Below are positions 44,701 through 57,360 of a stretch of DNA of 64,000 nucleotides, piece by piece (the first letter of the stretch is position 1; each line of letters starts with the position of its first letter). The DNA lies in assembly GCF_000972845.2 (NCBI RefSeq), contig NW_020853581.1, forward strand, positions 186,001-250,000, given 5' to 3'. The notes under the pieces are model-generated. The model ran no database searches. It saw nothing but the letters and a program-made list of their open reading frames with translations, and had not been told where the DNA came from. Position numbers and translations under genes: made by a program. The stretch is from Larimichthys crocea (Eukaryota > Chordata > Actinopteri > Sciaenidae).

Positions 44701-46899
44701 GAGAAAGAACAGATATTCCCCCTTTAGTATTTGTTTGTGTTCATATGCATGACTCTCACTCTCGGTTATGTCAACCAAAACTAAAGAGCTTAATAAAAAG
44801 AGCCAATCTTCATGTTATCTATAAATCCCAAATAATAGGGACGAAGTGGAGAAAAACAAAACAAACAAAAAAAAAAGATGAAAAAGGGACATGGGGCTTA
44901 AAATCAAATAAATCACACCTGGAATTTGGGTCAAAAACTGGCAGAGAGCTCCTTATATTGCACTGAAATTACTCCATTTGTTCCCCAAGATATTTTAATC
45001 CCGACTGACCTCAAACTTCCCATGAACCAGGGCCTGAACAAAAGGCCGCCCACTGTCCTTGCAGTAAATCTGTTGTCTCCCTTCTGGGCCCTCAACAGGG
45101 GATCATAGATCAGCACTGCTCTGCAGCTTGCTTCAATTTACTCAATTAACTCTGGTAAAGCACTTGTAAGTTCTGCAGATGTTGGTTTATTATCGAGGCC
45201 TAAAATGTACAAGTGGGTTCAGGAGCCCGGGGTTGTGGCAAGGTTCACAAAGGGGGGGAAGGGCAAACTAATTTCAACCCCTGGTTTTAGTAAAGAACAT
45301 AGATTATGGTGAGTAAGGGGTGTATGTGCATCTACAAGCTGGATGTGCCTGTTACAACCTGTACATTTTGACTGCTGTTTAAAGGATCTCAAACCAAAGT
45401 GATGGGAAAGAAGCTTTACAAAGAAATAATGTAAAACTTTACATCCAGATATTTAAATGAGGCAATTAACATGCTTAATTGAGCCACTGGAATGACAGAA
45501 GTCTACTAAAGATGAGCACATAACATGTAAATGATTTCCGCTGCTGCAGCTGTTAAACTTCCAACTCGCCTGTCTCAAAAAAGTACTCTGAAGATCTTAG
45601 CCACATGAAATGGCTCCGTCCCTTAGCCTGAATCATTTACAGATGACAAACCTCAAGTGGCTAGACGTAAATCATGATCGTGATATTATTGCAATGCTTA
45701 CAGTTATCTCAGAAATGACCTCGCACCTAAATAATCTGTAAAAATGTTTTATATGTTTATCTCCTTCCAGTTATCAGAACATCTCTGATTTTCTAAAGCA
45801 TACAACTCTATTTTTTGTCTACTGCTAACCTCTCTTGGATAAATCAAACTAAAAGTGACGTGAGGAATGTAAAGTATACAGTAAGGAGGATGCTAATATT
45901 AACCAGGTGCGGTTACCATCATCATAAAACATTCTGCCGACACCATCCATGTGTGCCCATATATTTCCTTGCTTGGCCAACTACATTTCAATTAAGAGCG
46001 GCAACACAGGATGACATTCATAGTGCTTTAAAATAAGGTTTTGACAAATTATTTTCCTCTGTCAGGCTAATATGCTAACTGCAGACTTGGCTCTATTGAG
46101 CGAGGGCTTATCTTTGTGCAGTTGGTGAATCACAGGCCAAGTCAAAGTTGGGAGGCTCTGCACCAGTTTAATGGCTTGCCAGTTGATTTTAATGTGAAAA
46201 GTATTGCTCGTACGCAGGTACAGCACACATTTCTAAGAACCTCACTCCTCCTAAACACATCATACCTAAACATTGGCAGTCACATTGTTCTCTGTGGGAA
46301 TGTCTTCTCTTTCAAGATGAAGCATTTCATCAACTTAGCAAAGCTGATAAAGTTGGCTTTAGCTGATTTAGCTGAACTTATTTTGTTGAAACTCATCACT
46401 GAATGTTGGAAATTTTAACGGCAATGTCAACCTTTGAAATGTTGTTGTTTTTGTGTTATGATTACACAAGTGATAAGCATACTGTTTTTAATTTTGGCAC
46501 CCTTCTCCTGCTGACATTATTGCATTCATTTCTGTACATTTTCAAGATTTTAGGATAGTGTCTCTCAGAAAATGTAGTGGAGTCTGATGGAACAGACACT
46601 GATACAGGTCAGTAGCACTTCTTGTTCAGCCACAGCTGACCAACTACATCGTGATTTATTATGTATCACGGATGCCTGTTACTCATCATATTTCTGAAGG
46701 TTCTTAATTTTTGTTTTTGTAGTTTTTTGTTTCGAGGCAGATTTTATGCCCCCACACATTCATGTGTTTCTTGGTGGAAGAAGAAACTAATTCCTGCAGT
46801 TTACAGTATTATTTACAGTATTATCATAACATAAAAAGAGAACACCATAAAAAAAAAAAAAACATTCTTGATTTAATTATAGGAGTAAAAGCTATTTTG
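41733..46899. other. long AT-rich stretch without recognised genes
   Basis: Several short frames (60-100 codons) scatter on both strands without family character. T14 lies at 42848-42861 and A14 at 46849-46862. A 12-bp word TTACAGTATTAT is duplicated in tandem at 46801-46824. The segment 41740-42060 has a mild enhancer texture. No RNA gene or transposon is recognised. Confidence 0.5.
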
Positions 46900-47340
46900 G
46901 TGACCTTTGTGATATAACTCCTGCAAAACAAGAGGTTATGGCTCCAGAGCATTTACTGTAAAACAGATTAGTGCTATGCAAATACAAACTATGGCATGCG
47001 AGGCATCATGAAAGAGATGAGTCTCACGGTCGACATTTTCCCCCATTTAAAAGATGAAAAGTAAGACAAAGTCTTTTGGGAGGCTATGAGAAGGAATTCC
47101 CCGCTAATGATATTCCCTGTGGGAAGAATGTAATTTATTCAAGTTAATGCGTCTTATTTTCTGTTCAAGGTGTATTCCACGGAATTACCAAACAAATTTA
47201 ATTGTTAATCCATCTGCTTTGAAACAACCAAGATCTTGTTCAATAAGCTCTGAGTCAGCTTGATCCAATTATGCTACAACGGAGACATTTGTAATCATTT
47301 GCCATCACACCACCCCTGCAACCTACACAGATACATGCAC
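46900..47340. promoter_or_regulatory. candidate conserved non-coding element
   Basis: An octamer ATGCAAAT at 46976-46983 opens the block. It continues with CCCGCTAATGATATTCCC, GTAATTTATTCAAGTTAATGCG, CGGAATTACC, ACAAATTTAATTGTTAATCC, CCAATTATGC and TTTGTAATCATTTGCC. POU and homeodomain words alternate in clean sequence. Confidence 0.43.
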
Positions 47341-47836
47341 AAAACCGGCTTATGCTATTTGGGAGAAAGCATGAAACTTGTGCTTTGGTGAACACCAGGG
47401 TAATACAAACTGTTTGAAATGAAGCGGTGACCCCAGAGAGTTTAAGGTCAGGGGTCTCGGGGTAAGAATTGTAAATGACATGTTCACCCTTGGGCTTTTT
47501 CTAATAACTTTTTGAGGAGAGGATGAGGCCCACTCATTTCTTCACTGTCTTCATTGACAGGTCTTTGGGGAGTGATATGCAAGTATGGAAGTGTAATGAA
47601 CTTGTTTTCCTTCTCTAAACCCCCTCGCTGTCTACTAAATCACTTGTGTAGCACATGAGCCACCATCCTCTCTCCCACAGCTGCACTTGCGCTGAAGCTC
47701 TAAACTACAGAAAGTGGTGTTGATTGTAAGCAGATACAGACCTTCTGTCCAGTCCAATGCTGAATTATTGACCACGTTTTATCTTTAATTGTAAAATATG
47801 TAGATAAAAAATAATCAGAGTTAAATTATCACTGTA
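47341..47836. other. non-coding stretch, nothing recognised
   Basis: Unique sequence without exon-like frames or repeats. Confidence 0.5.
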
Positions 47837-48070
47837 TTAAAGGTGGGGTCGGGCATACTGGAGAAAGGTAGTTGATTGTTGAGTCTTATTCTCAGGTTGT
47901 CAAGTCAGAAACAAACAAAGTGTCGCTGGCAGGTGGTGTTCGTGCTCCCAGGTCATCAAATACCAGCGCTTTGGGTTGGCCGCTCAAAGAGAATTGTTCG
48001 TTGAGTCCCATTCCTAACGCCACCAATTGTGTTGCATGGCTCTCTCCAAGCACTGTTTGACAGAGACAGT
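47837..48070. mobile_element. possible degraded interspersed repeat (MITE-like)
   Basis: Begins TTAAAGGTGGGGTCGGGCAT, followed by ACTGGAGAAAGGTAG. This opening resembles a teleost dispersed element that I recall (GGTGGGGTAAGCGATTCTGGAGAAA). The body has no useful open frame. It shares the TTAAAGGTG start with the relics at 17444 and 26520. Confidence 0.4.
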
Positions 48071-49059
48071 GCATAATAATAATACTTCTGAACATTTGCC
48101 AGAAAGGCCCACATGTCAAGCATCAAAGCATCGATAAAAACATCAAAAATACAATCAACAATAAAAGCAGTGGGGACACAAGAGAGATGGATCTCATTAC
48201 ACACAGAATCAATAATATCATGACAACCATCTATAAATAGTTAACACAATGTTGGGCCTGATAAACTGTGGATGCCATGCTCAGAGACCAGTGACTTTTT
48301 CTTTTACATTGTGGTGAAATGTTCCAATTCCTCTTTATGTCGGTATTTGATGACTTTGGAATGAGACTCAACAATCAGCTCTCTTTCTCCAGTGAGGCTG
48401 ACCCCACTTCTAATAATCTGTCCATTCTTTTATCTCTTACTGCTCAATCCATAACAGACTTAGCTTGTCATAAACTATTTTCTTTGAAGTGTTGTAAACC
48501 ATGACGATGTTTGACATCCCCTCGACAGACCAGTCAACCGTCTCATCTTGCATTTGTAAGGTTCTGTATGTTTCTATTAATAAATATATTATAGTGATAA
48601 ATATTGTTTATACACACTTTATATGACATGACACTTATTATAGCATCATTCTTCTTTGGTAGTAAATTCTTTCTGTCACTTGGTCACATAAGTTTCTGTT
48701 TTCAAGTTATAATGAGGCTGACAGATAAATACTGCGCATTACTCTCTGTTAGTAAAGCAGAAATTCAGCATCCTGAATTCTGAGCTGAGGGTAAATTAAG
48801 CACCAATATGGTCACATGAACTGCATTTAGATTTTTAGTATTCCCTATTAGTTGCTGCCGTTCTTTCTTTCATCTCTTTTTGAGCTTTGCGTTGTGGTAA
48901 ATGATATGTGATTACCACGTTAGCTCCTCTAAACATCCCTGTGAGGCCTCTGAAAGATGTGAGATTGCTGTGTCCGTGTCATATCCCGCACAGGGTGAAG
49001 TCGTGGTTTAGACCCAGGTCTGCTCCTGGTTAACTGAGCAGATCTTAATCTTCTCGATA
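48071..49059. other. AT-rich non-coding stretch
   Basis: No gene, RNA or element is recognised. Short frames only. Confidence 0.5.
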
Positions 49060-49320
49060 GACTGAGCCCAGCAGCGTCTGTGGTATTTAAAGAGGATTGA
49101 TGGGCAGCATTCCTCGATTTTTACCCCTGCCCTTCCCCGTGCCCCTCCTGTGATGTAATGACATTATCAATTAGCCCCCATTAATTTAGCAAAAACAAAT
49201 AAGCACCTCAGTACAACTCCCTTCAAGCATGTGGTTCTGATTTCCTGAATGTTTGTCAGTGGCCGCTGTTTGGTTAATCTTTTGGCCAAGGTGGTGTGAC
49301 CAAGAGAGGTCATGCCTTTC
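49060..49320. promoter_or_regulatory. candidate conserved non-coding element
   Basis: Compact clean block with GTATTTAAAGAGGATTGATGG, GTAATGACATTATCAATTAG, CCCCCATTAATTTAGC, GGTTAATCTTTTGGCCAAGG (contains TTTGGCCAA, a near NFI-like palindrome) and GTGACCAAG. A good enhancer texture. Confidence 0.42.
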
Positions 49321-49819
49321 TCCTCCTTTCAACTCGTTTCCTCCTAGTCCTCTAAAGGATTTCTTCCAGTTTCTGGCACACTGTTAACTTTCCTAAATGT
49401 GTCTAACTTGCTTTCTCTGCAGTCGTCTATAGACTATAATTATGCTAATATTTAGAATAAGAGTCAAGAATTTAGTGTGGCTGTAGTTTGGGTTCACTTA
49501 ATGAAGTGCAGCACATGCAAAACTGGGCTGGAAGCGTTATTTACTGCTGTAACTGACGCTCACAGTAATATCAGTATCATTTTTAATTGTCTGTCTTGTT
49601 CACATAATGACGTGATACCGTTTCACACAACGACATACATGGTTGAAAGTGAAAGTAACTATCAGCTCCACGGTGGTGGAGTTGGTTCTAAAATGTGGAG
49701 CAACTTTAGTAGAATGGTTACAAAAGATCAAGGCGATATGTAAGAGGTGGCAACAAAATGGGGCAATGCAACAAACTGATTTCACTACCTCAAACAGAAG
49801 CACCCAGCTGAGCCAAAAG
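49321..49819. other. non-coding stretch, nothing recognised
   Basis: Overlapping frames at 49477-49903 on both strands are short and unremarkable. Confidence 0.45.
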
Positions 49820-49930
49820 CTCAACAGCTATTGTGATGTCCAAACCAAAAATATTATTCATTATCATATTGCCAACAATGTCATTATTGCAGAAATATCC
49901 TGAAATGTTAATATTATTTTAGGACCACTC
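49820..49930. mobile_element. possible relic of a teleost interspersed repeat
   Basis: The phrases CAAAAATATTATTCATTATC, ATTATTGCAGAAATATCC and AATATTATTTTAGGACCA resemble the dispersed fish motif built on ATATTATTTTAGGGCCATAT. Strongly diverged, with no open frame. Confidence 0.35.
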
Positions 49931-52900
49931 CAACTCTCCTCAGCTCTTACTGCTGTTGAGGGACAAGTTAAAGCTCTGAGCAGCAAACACACAATCACCA
50001 TTGCTACTGTACATGATCTGGTCTAAATGTGACCCACTTAGTCACTGTAATTGGAGCCAAAACAAGTAACACAGCCAATACAAGCACATATTCACATATA
50101 AACTCTGTACACACTCTACGCAGTGACAGGCCGCTTTGTGGTTGGATTTCAAATGTGTGATAGTCTAAGCTGAAATACAATACTCTTTAGATCTGTACAC
50201 CATATTGTATTTATGCTGAACATCTGGTAACACTGTTTATACAGTACAGCAGCTAACTGACAAACATGAATAGCAAAGTAAAAGCTACAAATTACATTTG
50301 GCAATGTTTTTTCTTTTTTCAGTCACTGCTGAGAATATTGTACAGGGTTTTGGAGAGTCACTTCAGGGGGACTAGCTGTAGCTCACCTACTGTAATTTAT
50401 CTAAAAGCTAGAGGCGGCAACTCAAACCTGGAAGTCCGGACAGCTAACTTAGGATGACTTGATTTATTTCTCTGGGCAGTGGTAATAGTTTTTAGTGAGA
50501 AAAACAACCATTGTGGCTTAATTTAAAGATTAAATCTGTTCCCACAAACAAATGTAGGCTATAACTAAAAATCCATTGTGCTGTTTCAGTGAAATGAATG
50601 ATCTCTGCAAATAGTTAAACATAAGGTCAGAACTAGTATGGGGCAAACACATGCAGACTCACGCACACAAATGTACAAACAAACAATTAAAGACATATTA
50701 ACCTACACCAAACAATATCAATGCGCATAATGTGGATTTTATGTCATTTACAGGGAATTAAAGCTAAGTGGGAACACATCAAAATGAGCCTGAGGAAAAG
50801 CTGACAACCTCCACTGTGAGCCCCTGCGTCCCAGAGGAGCAGTTCATATATATAATACTCGACCCCTGCAGGAAATTAGGGCTTTCCCCTCTGTATCTCT
50901 ATAAAACATACTCCCTTGCAACAAAGGCTATGGAAAGTAGCCCACTTTTTAAAAAAAATTAATAATATGGTTAAGACTGACGCCCATAGATTAGACCGCA
51001 ACGGCCGGCTGTGTGGCTGACCCCCTTCTTTTTCTAACTGCCAAGTGGCACTGCAACATCAGATCATTAAGTTCACACAAGTTATGTCTTCTGCTGGAAT
51101 AACTCTGCTGCAATCTTTGTTTTTGTTTTGTTTTTTGAGTGTTTGACTTAATTCATAATTCACATGGTGGCCATTTTCCTCTGACATCACACTCAAATGC
51201 TGTACTGCCATGTTACAGGTTGTAAGTCATATAAACATTGGGAATCTGACAAATTGTTATGATTTCAAGAGACAACAATGGATATTGGAGGGACAATGGG
51301 ATATGTTTCTAGGTAAAACAACATATTTGATGACCTGTTTGCCACCGTTAAACAGCATCCTAGCTAAAATTACCATTTGATACGTGATACCATAGGAAAG
51401 GCGTAAATCACTCACTGATAAAACAAACTTTTGTGTTGCATGTAATCTGCACATTACACAGAAATACTGTATTTTATTCCAGTGAGCATAATGTCATGTA
51501 ACATTACTGACTTAACCAGAACATTTCGGATGTCAGGTGAAGATACAGCAAGACAGTTAATGCTACATTGTCAGCTTGATTACATGCGGTGCAGGGTTAA
51601 GGTAAGGGCTAGCACATGTGTTTCGCTTCCAGACTTGAAGAAATGTGTCCAAGATGTGTGTGGATATTTCAGAATTAATTTACGCCTTTCCTAGCTTATC
51701 CACTGTAAAACTATCAAAGGAGGTGGATAAATCTTAACATTATTTTACTTTGAAATACGGCCCGATGTCCCTGCAGATTTTCACTTTCCATTGTTTTTTT
51801 ACTTGCAGGTTAATCGGAAAGCAGTGAAATTATAACTGTTCTCTAAGTTTATGACTTGCAGCTTGGAACACAGCATAATGACATTATCCTTTTGGTAACA
51901 ACGAATGAACTTTCCACTCTGAGCTTGATGTCAGAGGAAAATAGCCGCCAAGTGAATATAGTGAATAACCAAAAGTTAAACTTCTAAAGTTTAAAGACGG
52001 ACTTTTGCAAATCAGTACACAGTAAAGGTCTGTTTTAATTTAAGCTTAAAAATTATACCTGTTAGGCTCTAATAATAACTAACAAGTAACTACCTAACTT
52101 AATTAGTGACTGGTGGTTGAAGCTGAGCACCGAGATGAGTAAAAAGATTTACCGAGGGTCAGTATCAAATACTAAACCACCTGCTACTGGGTCAGTGAAT
52201 CTGGATTAGTTATAGGGCTCTGTTCTCTTTTCATTCAGCAAATCTTCTGTCTGAATGGCGTCACACTGCGTTTACTCAGGCCACATTGACACTTCTCTGC
52301 GCCACTTCAATACTCATGGCTCATTTGCTAACAGAAGCAGATGTGTGATTGTTTCCGAGGACTACTTTTTAAAAGTAGTGACATGCTCAATACACCGTGA
52401 TTCAACTTGAACTTGAACTTATCATTCTAAAACCATCAGGGGATGGAAAAGGTTAAAGAGTTTATCGCCTCGCAGATTAAATGAAACAGCAATGATTTTG
52501 GTTATGACAAAAATCTTAATCTAGACTTCTGTGTTTTCTTGATAGCGGCGCACGTGTTGGTTATGTGATTGCTTCCCCTGCCTATCCTATTTACTTTAGA
52601 CTGAAGGGAACAAATCTCCAGCTTCTCCTCCTGGTTGCCACACAGTAATTCCTGAAGAGAAATCAAGGACCTTGAAGCGTGTTAATGCTCACATATTGAA
52701 GTCTTACAGCATGGTTAAGATACAGTACCTATGAGGGAGCACAGATAAGAAGGTGTGGACAGTGATGCGAAGTTTCTGTGAAGCATGTTTGTGTAATATT
52801 GCATCTAAACACTTCAAAGGTGGTGTGACTCATCTCTGGACTTTGCACCTGACTTGCGCTTAGCCAATCAGCAATGTACATATTTATCCCAGAATCAACT

Positions 52901-55189
52901 CTGGATTAGGAGCTTCCTAGGGAGCACTTAAGAGGAGATTTCTGCATGAGGTTTTGGATGTTGTTTGTCAGCTGAATAATATTTTACAAAGCAGACAACC
53001 ATGTGAAGGTATTTGTGTGTGTTGTGTACATTGTTTTCAAAGTTATTTTTGGCAATAGCAAATGTTAATCAGTGCCTTAGATTACTAAACTGTATATAAT
53101 ACAGTATAGATGCACTACGGCTCCTCACTCTATTCTATAGCTGTGATGTTTTAGGATACAGTATAAGGCTCTTTACAAAAAGGCATTAAAACAAGCAATT
53201 TAACAAATATCTATAACTAATAACTAATATCTCTGAAGATAGATATAGATGAAAAACATGAAGTTAATAAATCAAGACATTAAAAACTACGTCTTAGCCT
53301 TACATAGCCTGGCACACTAAGAGACCTACACCTCATCTATACTGCCATGGAAAGATGTCATGCATACTATACCATCACTTCATGCCTTCCTGACACCATG
53401 ACAGAAGAGACACTGACCCATGTCATTGTGGCAAAGCTTTAAACTGGTGAACCAAACGGAGGCTTCTATGGTGAAGCAGCTACAGGAGCTGAAGTTTTAT
53501 TTATAACCGAAGTTAGCAACTGTCTGGTAGCTCTTTGGTCTATGCAGTGTGATGTAGATGTTCTGGGGACTTTGATGTCAATGCAGCCGTTTTAAATTGT
53601 GCAAAGGAAGAAGCAGCCATACTGAACTGTTAAATATGAAGATCGGCATGCGACCAGACGCTTGTTGCAGCCCGGGTAAATCTCGAGCCTCCGACAAGCT
53701 ACACTACGTGACTTGTTGACCATTATTATTCTGTTCCTTTTACAAGGTAATGCTACCAAAAACACCTGGTTGTCTTAATGATCTACAGTATGTACACAGC
53801 TGTACAGAGTGTGCTGATGCTGATACTTTGTTTTAATACTGAGCCACATTTCTCTCTGTCATCACAGGGAGAAGGAGAGAATATTATGATAAATCTCTGG
53901 AAAAGTTCATTATAATGTATATCTATACAATATACACATATAAAAGCTGTAATTCTGTTGTTGCAGCCTTAGGTCTTTGACTTTAGACTACTTATTGGTC
54001 AGTAAGACATTCCAACGTGATTTATGAGACCTTAAATCAAACCAGGTCATGTTTAATTCATTAGCTGCCGAGCTAACTTGTGGTTTAAGCTTTTAAGATT
54101 TGTTCACGTTTGACTTCCTTAAGTTATTGTCTTTAAAATATGCTAAGGCAGCACATGTACTGGAAGGGTATTCTAAAAGTTATGATACATGATATAATAA
54201 TCTACACAATTTAGATATGTTTGGTGACGCTACAAGCACTCCGGACATCAACATTATCATCTGACTCATAATCACAGTGAGGATTACTCTCTCAGACATT
54301 ATTGCTATAATAAAGCAACAGCTTCCTTTTTTCTTCCTCTCACATATCCACAGCTGCACGTATGTATTGGCTGGGGGATAAGAGAGAAAGGAATTTCCCC
54401 TTTGATTTATATGATGGACCTGGTTTTGACCCAGTCCTACTGCTGGAAGCTTACCATCACCCCATTCAGCTATCAGTAAGCGCTTGAAAGTGACCAGACA
54501 ACATTTTACACCAATTCAGGTCATTCTGGGGAATGTCCTGTCAGGTGTATGAGTAAATATGTCATGCACGCATGTACTTGTAGCTTCATTTATTAGGTCT
54601 TACTAGAGTGGCCAGAAATCTGAATTTATGAAAACCTATTTCCACTGACATAGTTACGGTTACAAAGTTTATAAGTTTACCAACGGATCCAAGATTTAAA
54701 AGTCCAAGTAGAGGCCATGCCTGCTGCCGCGCTGTAAGTGAAGTTACATTGTCCTATGTTAGATACAATGGTAAGATGAGCTGATGAGGACTCAGAGGAA
54801 GTGAAGAGTACACTACCTCCTTCATCTTTTATCTCTGGAAGAGCTACGTTAAAACCATCCGATGAGCACTTGTAAAATGTCTTTTGGTAAGCTGTGCAGG
54901 AGTTGGAAGAGCAGAAAGGAAATCTAGAAATAAATAAAGTGGATTACATCCTCTCAAAGCTCCATCTTTGCCCTACAGCCGACTGGGTACCTCTCCTGTC
55001 TGCATGATAATGCTTTTGTCAAGGCTTGTGACCCAGTTGGTACAAAGCGGGAAATTACGTCATTTGCAAATATGCTTTTATTCCATGATAGTGTATAATT
55101 GTACAAATGAAATGAGATTATCTCTCTAGACCTCAACAAACAGCCATGCAGCTTTATAGGGGGGATTGAAAAATACTGATAATTTGCCC
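49931..55189. other. long AT-rich stretch without recognised genes
   Basis: The largest nearly featureless part of the window. Between 51700 and 54950 there is no open frame of 60 codons or more. A small TTGAAC tandem triplet lies at about 52405-52420. The segment 53440-53720 is more GC-balanced and could be another diverged dispersed repeat, but I cannot match it. No RNA gene is recognised. Confidence 0.5.
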
Positions 55190-55208
55190 AAAAAAAAAAA
55201 AAAAAAAA
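55190..55208. repeat. poly-A tract (A19)
   Basis: Pure adenine run. It encodes the poly-phenylalanine of the overlapping minus-strand frame. Confidence 0.97.
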
Positions 55209-55489
55209 GCCGTGGCGTGGAAGCATGTACTCAACCTTGGGCCCAGGTTATTTTAAGGAAAGCCAATCTTTGATCAGCCAAGCTGAAATGGCTAAGATAA
55301 GTGGGAGCTACATCTCGCGGCAGGACTGCGCACCAGTCTGATATTGCTATTTCCTCCCTGGTTTCTCAAGAGCGGTAAATAGCTGCTGCCCCCGCCACTC
55401 CCCCCACCGCACCTCCTCCTCTCCCCCTTATCTACTCCCCACTTTCTTCTGGAGATCTCTGTCACTTTAATCCACAGAGTCTGCCGCTG

Positions 55490-55740
55490 GTTAACAAGGA
55501 AATCCTGTGTCAATTATCACCAACCACTTCCTGCTGGGAGAGCAGCAGGGAATCAAAGGGGCCTGAGAGTCTTTCACACCAGAGAGGAGCAGTAGGCCTA
55601 ATTAAATGGCCCTTGTGTCCCACTGGCTGCTGGTGGCCGGGTGACAGATAGCCCAGCCCAACGATAACCTCCTTCAGCTGATGATTGTTTTGATAGGGGA
55701 GCTAGTAGACACTTTGGGTGCCCTAAGGTTGGCAGATTGC
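55490..55740. promoter_or_regulatory. candidate enhancer with TCF/T-box/RUNX-like words
   Basis: Within 250 bp are CAATTATC, AACCACTTCC (RUNX-like, 55522-55531), ATCAAAGGGG (TCF/LEF core at 55552-55558), TTTCACACC (T-box half-site, 55572-55580), GCCTAATTAAATGGC, GGGTGACAGAT (MEIS-like) and GATGATTGTTTTGATAGG (SOX/TCF-like). A mixed WNT/T-box/homeodomain input is suggested but not shown. Confidence 0.42.
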
Positions 55741-56899
55741 GATCCAGGAGTCCAAATTAACTCACATCCAGGACGCAAAGGTTTAAGGAGAGAAATGATT
55801 CTTTGAAATGTATGTAATCATAATGTAATGTGGGGTATAACATTTGTAACAGATTCATGCTGGAATGAGATCCAAGATGTTAAAGCTTTACAGGACAACA
55901 CGACTCTTCAGAAAGTCACCACGAACATTTCATTAAGAAAAGAAACAAGTCTATTAAACTACAAGTCATGAAAAAAAAAAAGCGTCATTAAAATTCTGGT
56001 TTCGTAAATCTGGGAATGTGAACCCACGATGCATCATTTGCACACTAGTGGGTGAAGCGTGCATATTGAGATTTGATATGCCGTATTTTATCTCGATTCT
56101 CAAAACCCTGCGTTCGGGGAAAAAGGGAGGTTATTTGAAGCCCAAATATGCAATGCTTAAAATGACAATTCCCAGACCACTTTCAGGTGGAGGTCTGTGA
56201 AAGCACAACTTAAGGTTCAAACTGCTTTATATCAACTGTAAGCATCATATGGGGTCAGCAAATCACCAGCCTGCCTGCTCTGTAGTTGTCATTTCACTCT
56301 TAACTGTCACGTACAGGTATCTTGTGTCGCCTGCATAATGTCAGATTAAGCTATCACCCACAGTCACTGCCAAAAGTGTCTCTTTCTGTTCATTAAAAAA
56401 GTTAGCTTCTAAAAACTCACCAGAATTATCATTTCAAATAGTGCCTGTATGAAATATGTTTCCCAAGGACCGGCTATGGATTGTGCATGATTGATAGAAT
56501 AGGTAATTTAAGGGTCGGGATGAAGTGAATGTGAATAAATGTGTGCAGAGACTGTGCACAGTCAACCTTTGTAGAATGTTTAACATTTAAACAGTCTAAA
56601 TATGGTGCTGAAATTTTACATTGCGGCCAAGAAGAACAAAAAAACCTGCAGCTGGATGAAGTTCATCACAATGTCCTCCCCGCTGCCTCTCCACTCCTGT
56701 TGGAGACAGCTTCAACCCCCATTGCCTTGTCCACCTTTAAATTTTCATATGGAGGAAAAGGGCTGCAGAAAAACCAATTTACTAACAGAGCGACATCATC
56801 TGTTTGGCCGTTTATCTCTGACACACCACCCCTCAGTCCAGTGTTGACAGTACATGATATTCCATTAATCTGCCTAATGAAAATTTAACCAGTGTTATA
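55741..56899. other. non-coding stretch, nothing recognised
   Basis: The plus-strand frame at 56541-56888 (115 codons) overlaps a second plus-strand frame at 56602-56847. Neither has a recognisable domain or clear splice sites. Confidence 0.45.
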
Positions 56900-57360
56900 A
56901 ACAAATAATTGGCCATTATCCTCTCAAAGATCCCGAATAAATTACTTGGGCGTTTTTCATGGCTTCTGAAAGAAGAAGAAGCCGGCCCCTCCTGATTGAT
57001 GTTGGAATAAATGCGGGGCCGGCTCCGACGCTGCGAGTGGGTCTCGGCTAAGCCTGTGATTGACTTAATGAGAGTCTTTGGGGTGAGTAAATGTTCCAAA
57101 TTGCTCAGTCATTAGCTTTTGCTCGGCTGTCTGAAGATACCCCCGGATCTGCAGCGCGGGTCTCTCCTCTTGTACCATTCCGCCTGCAATTACATTTTCA
57201 TTTAGAGCAAACCTCTGAAGTCCGATAGGCAGGCCCCTTTTCATTATGCTGGCCTCCTTTTTCTTTTTTATCTAAATGGTGTGAAATGTCTCTTCATTTA
57301 GACCAATTAAAGTTGAAAAAGACTGCGCTGTAATGAATTATCATACAAATTATTTACTTA
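56900..57360. promoter_or_regulatory. candidate conserved non-coding element (strong)
   Basis: About 450 bp of unique, CpG-containing sequence with CAAATAATTGGCCATTATCC, GTGATTGACTTAATGAG (PBX/MEIS-like TGATTGAC), CAGTCATTAGC, CTGCAATTACATTTTCATTTAG, TTTTCATTATGC, CCAATTAAAG, GTAATGAATTATC and CAAATTATTTAC. It ends at a CT-repeat. Among the best enhancer candidates. Confidence 0.5.

Noticed and set aside
51560..51580. TGCTACATTGTCAGCTTG, similar to miR-221
   Set aside because: Only the first part matches and the 5' arm of a precursor is absent.
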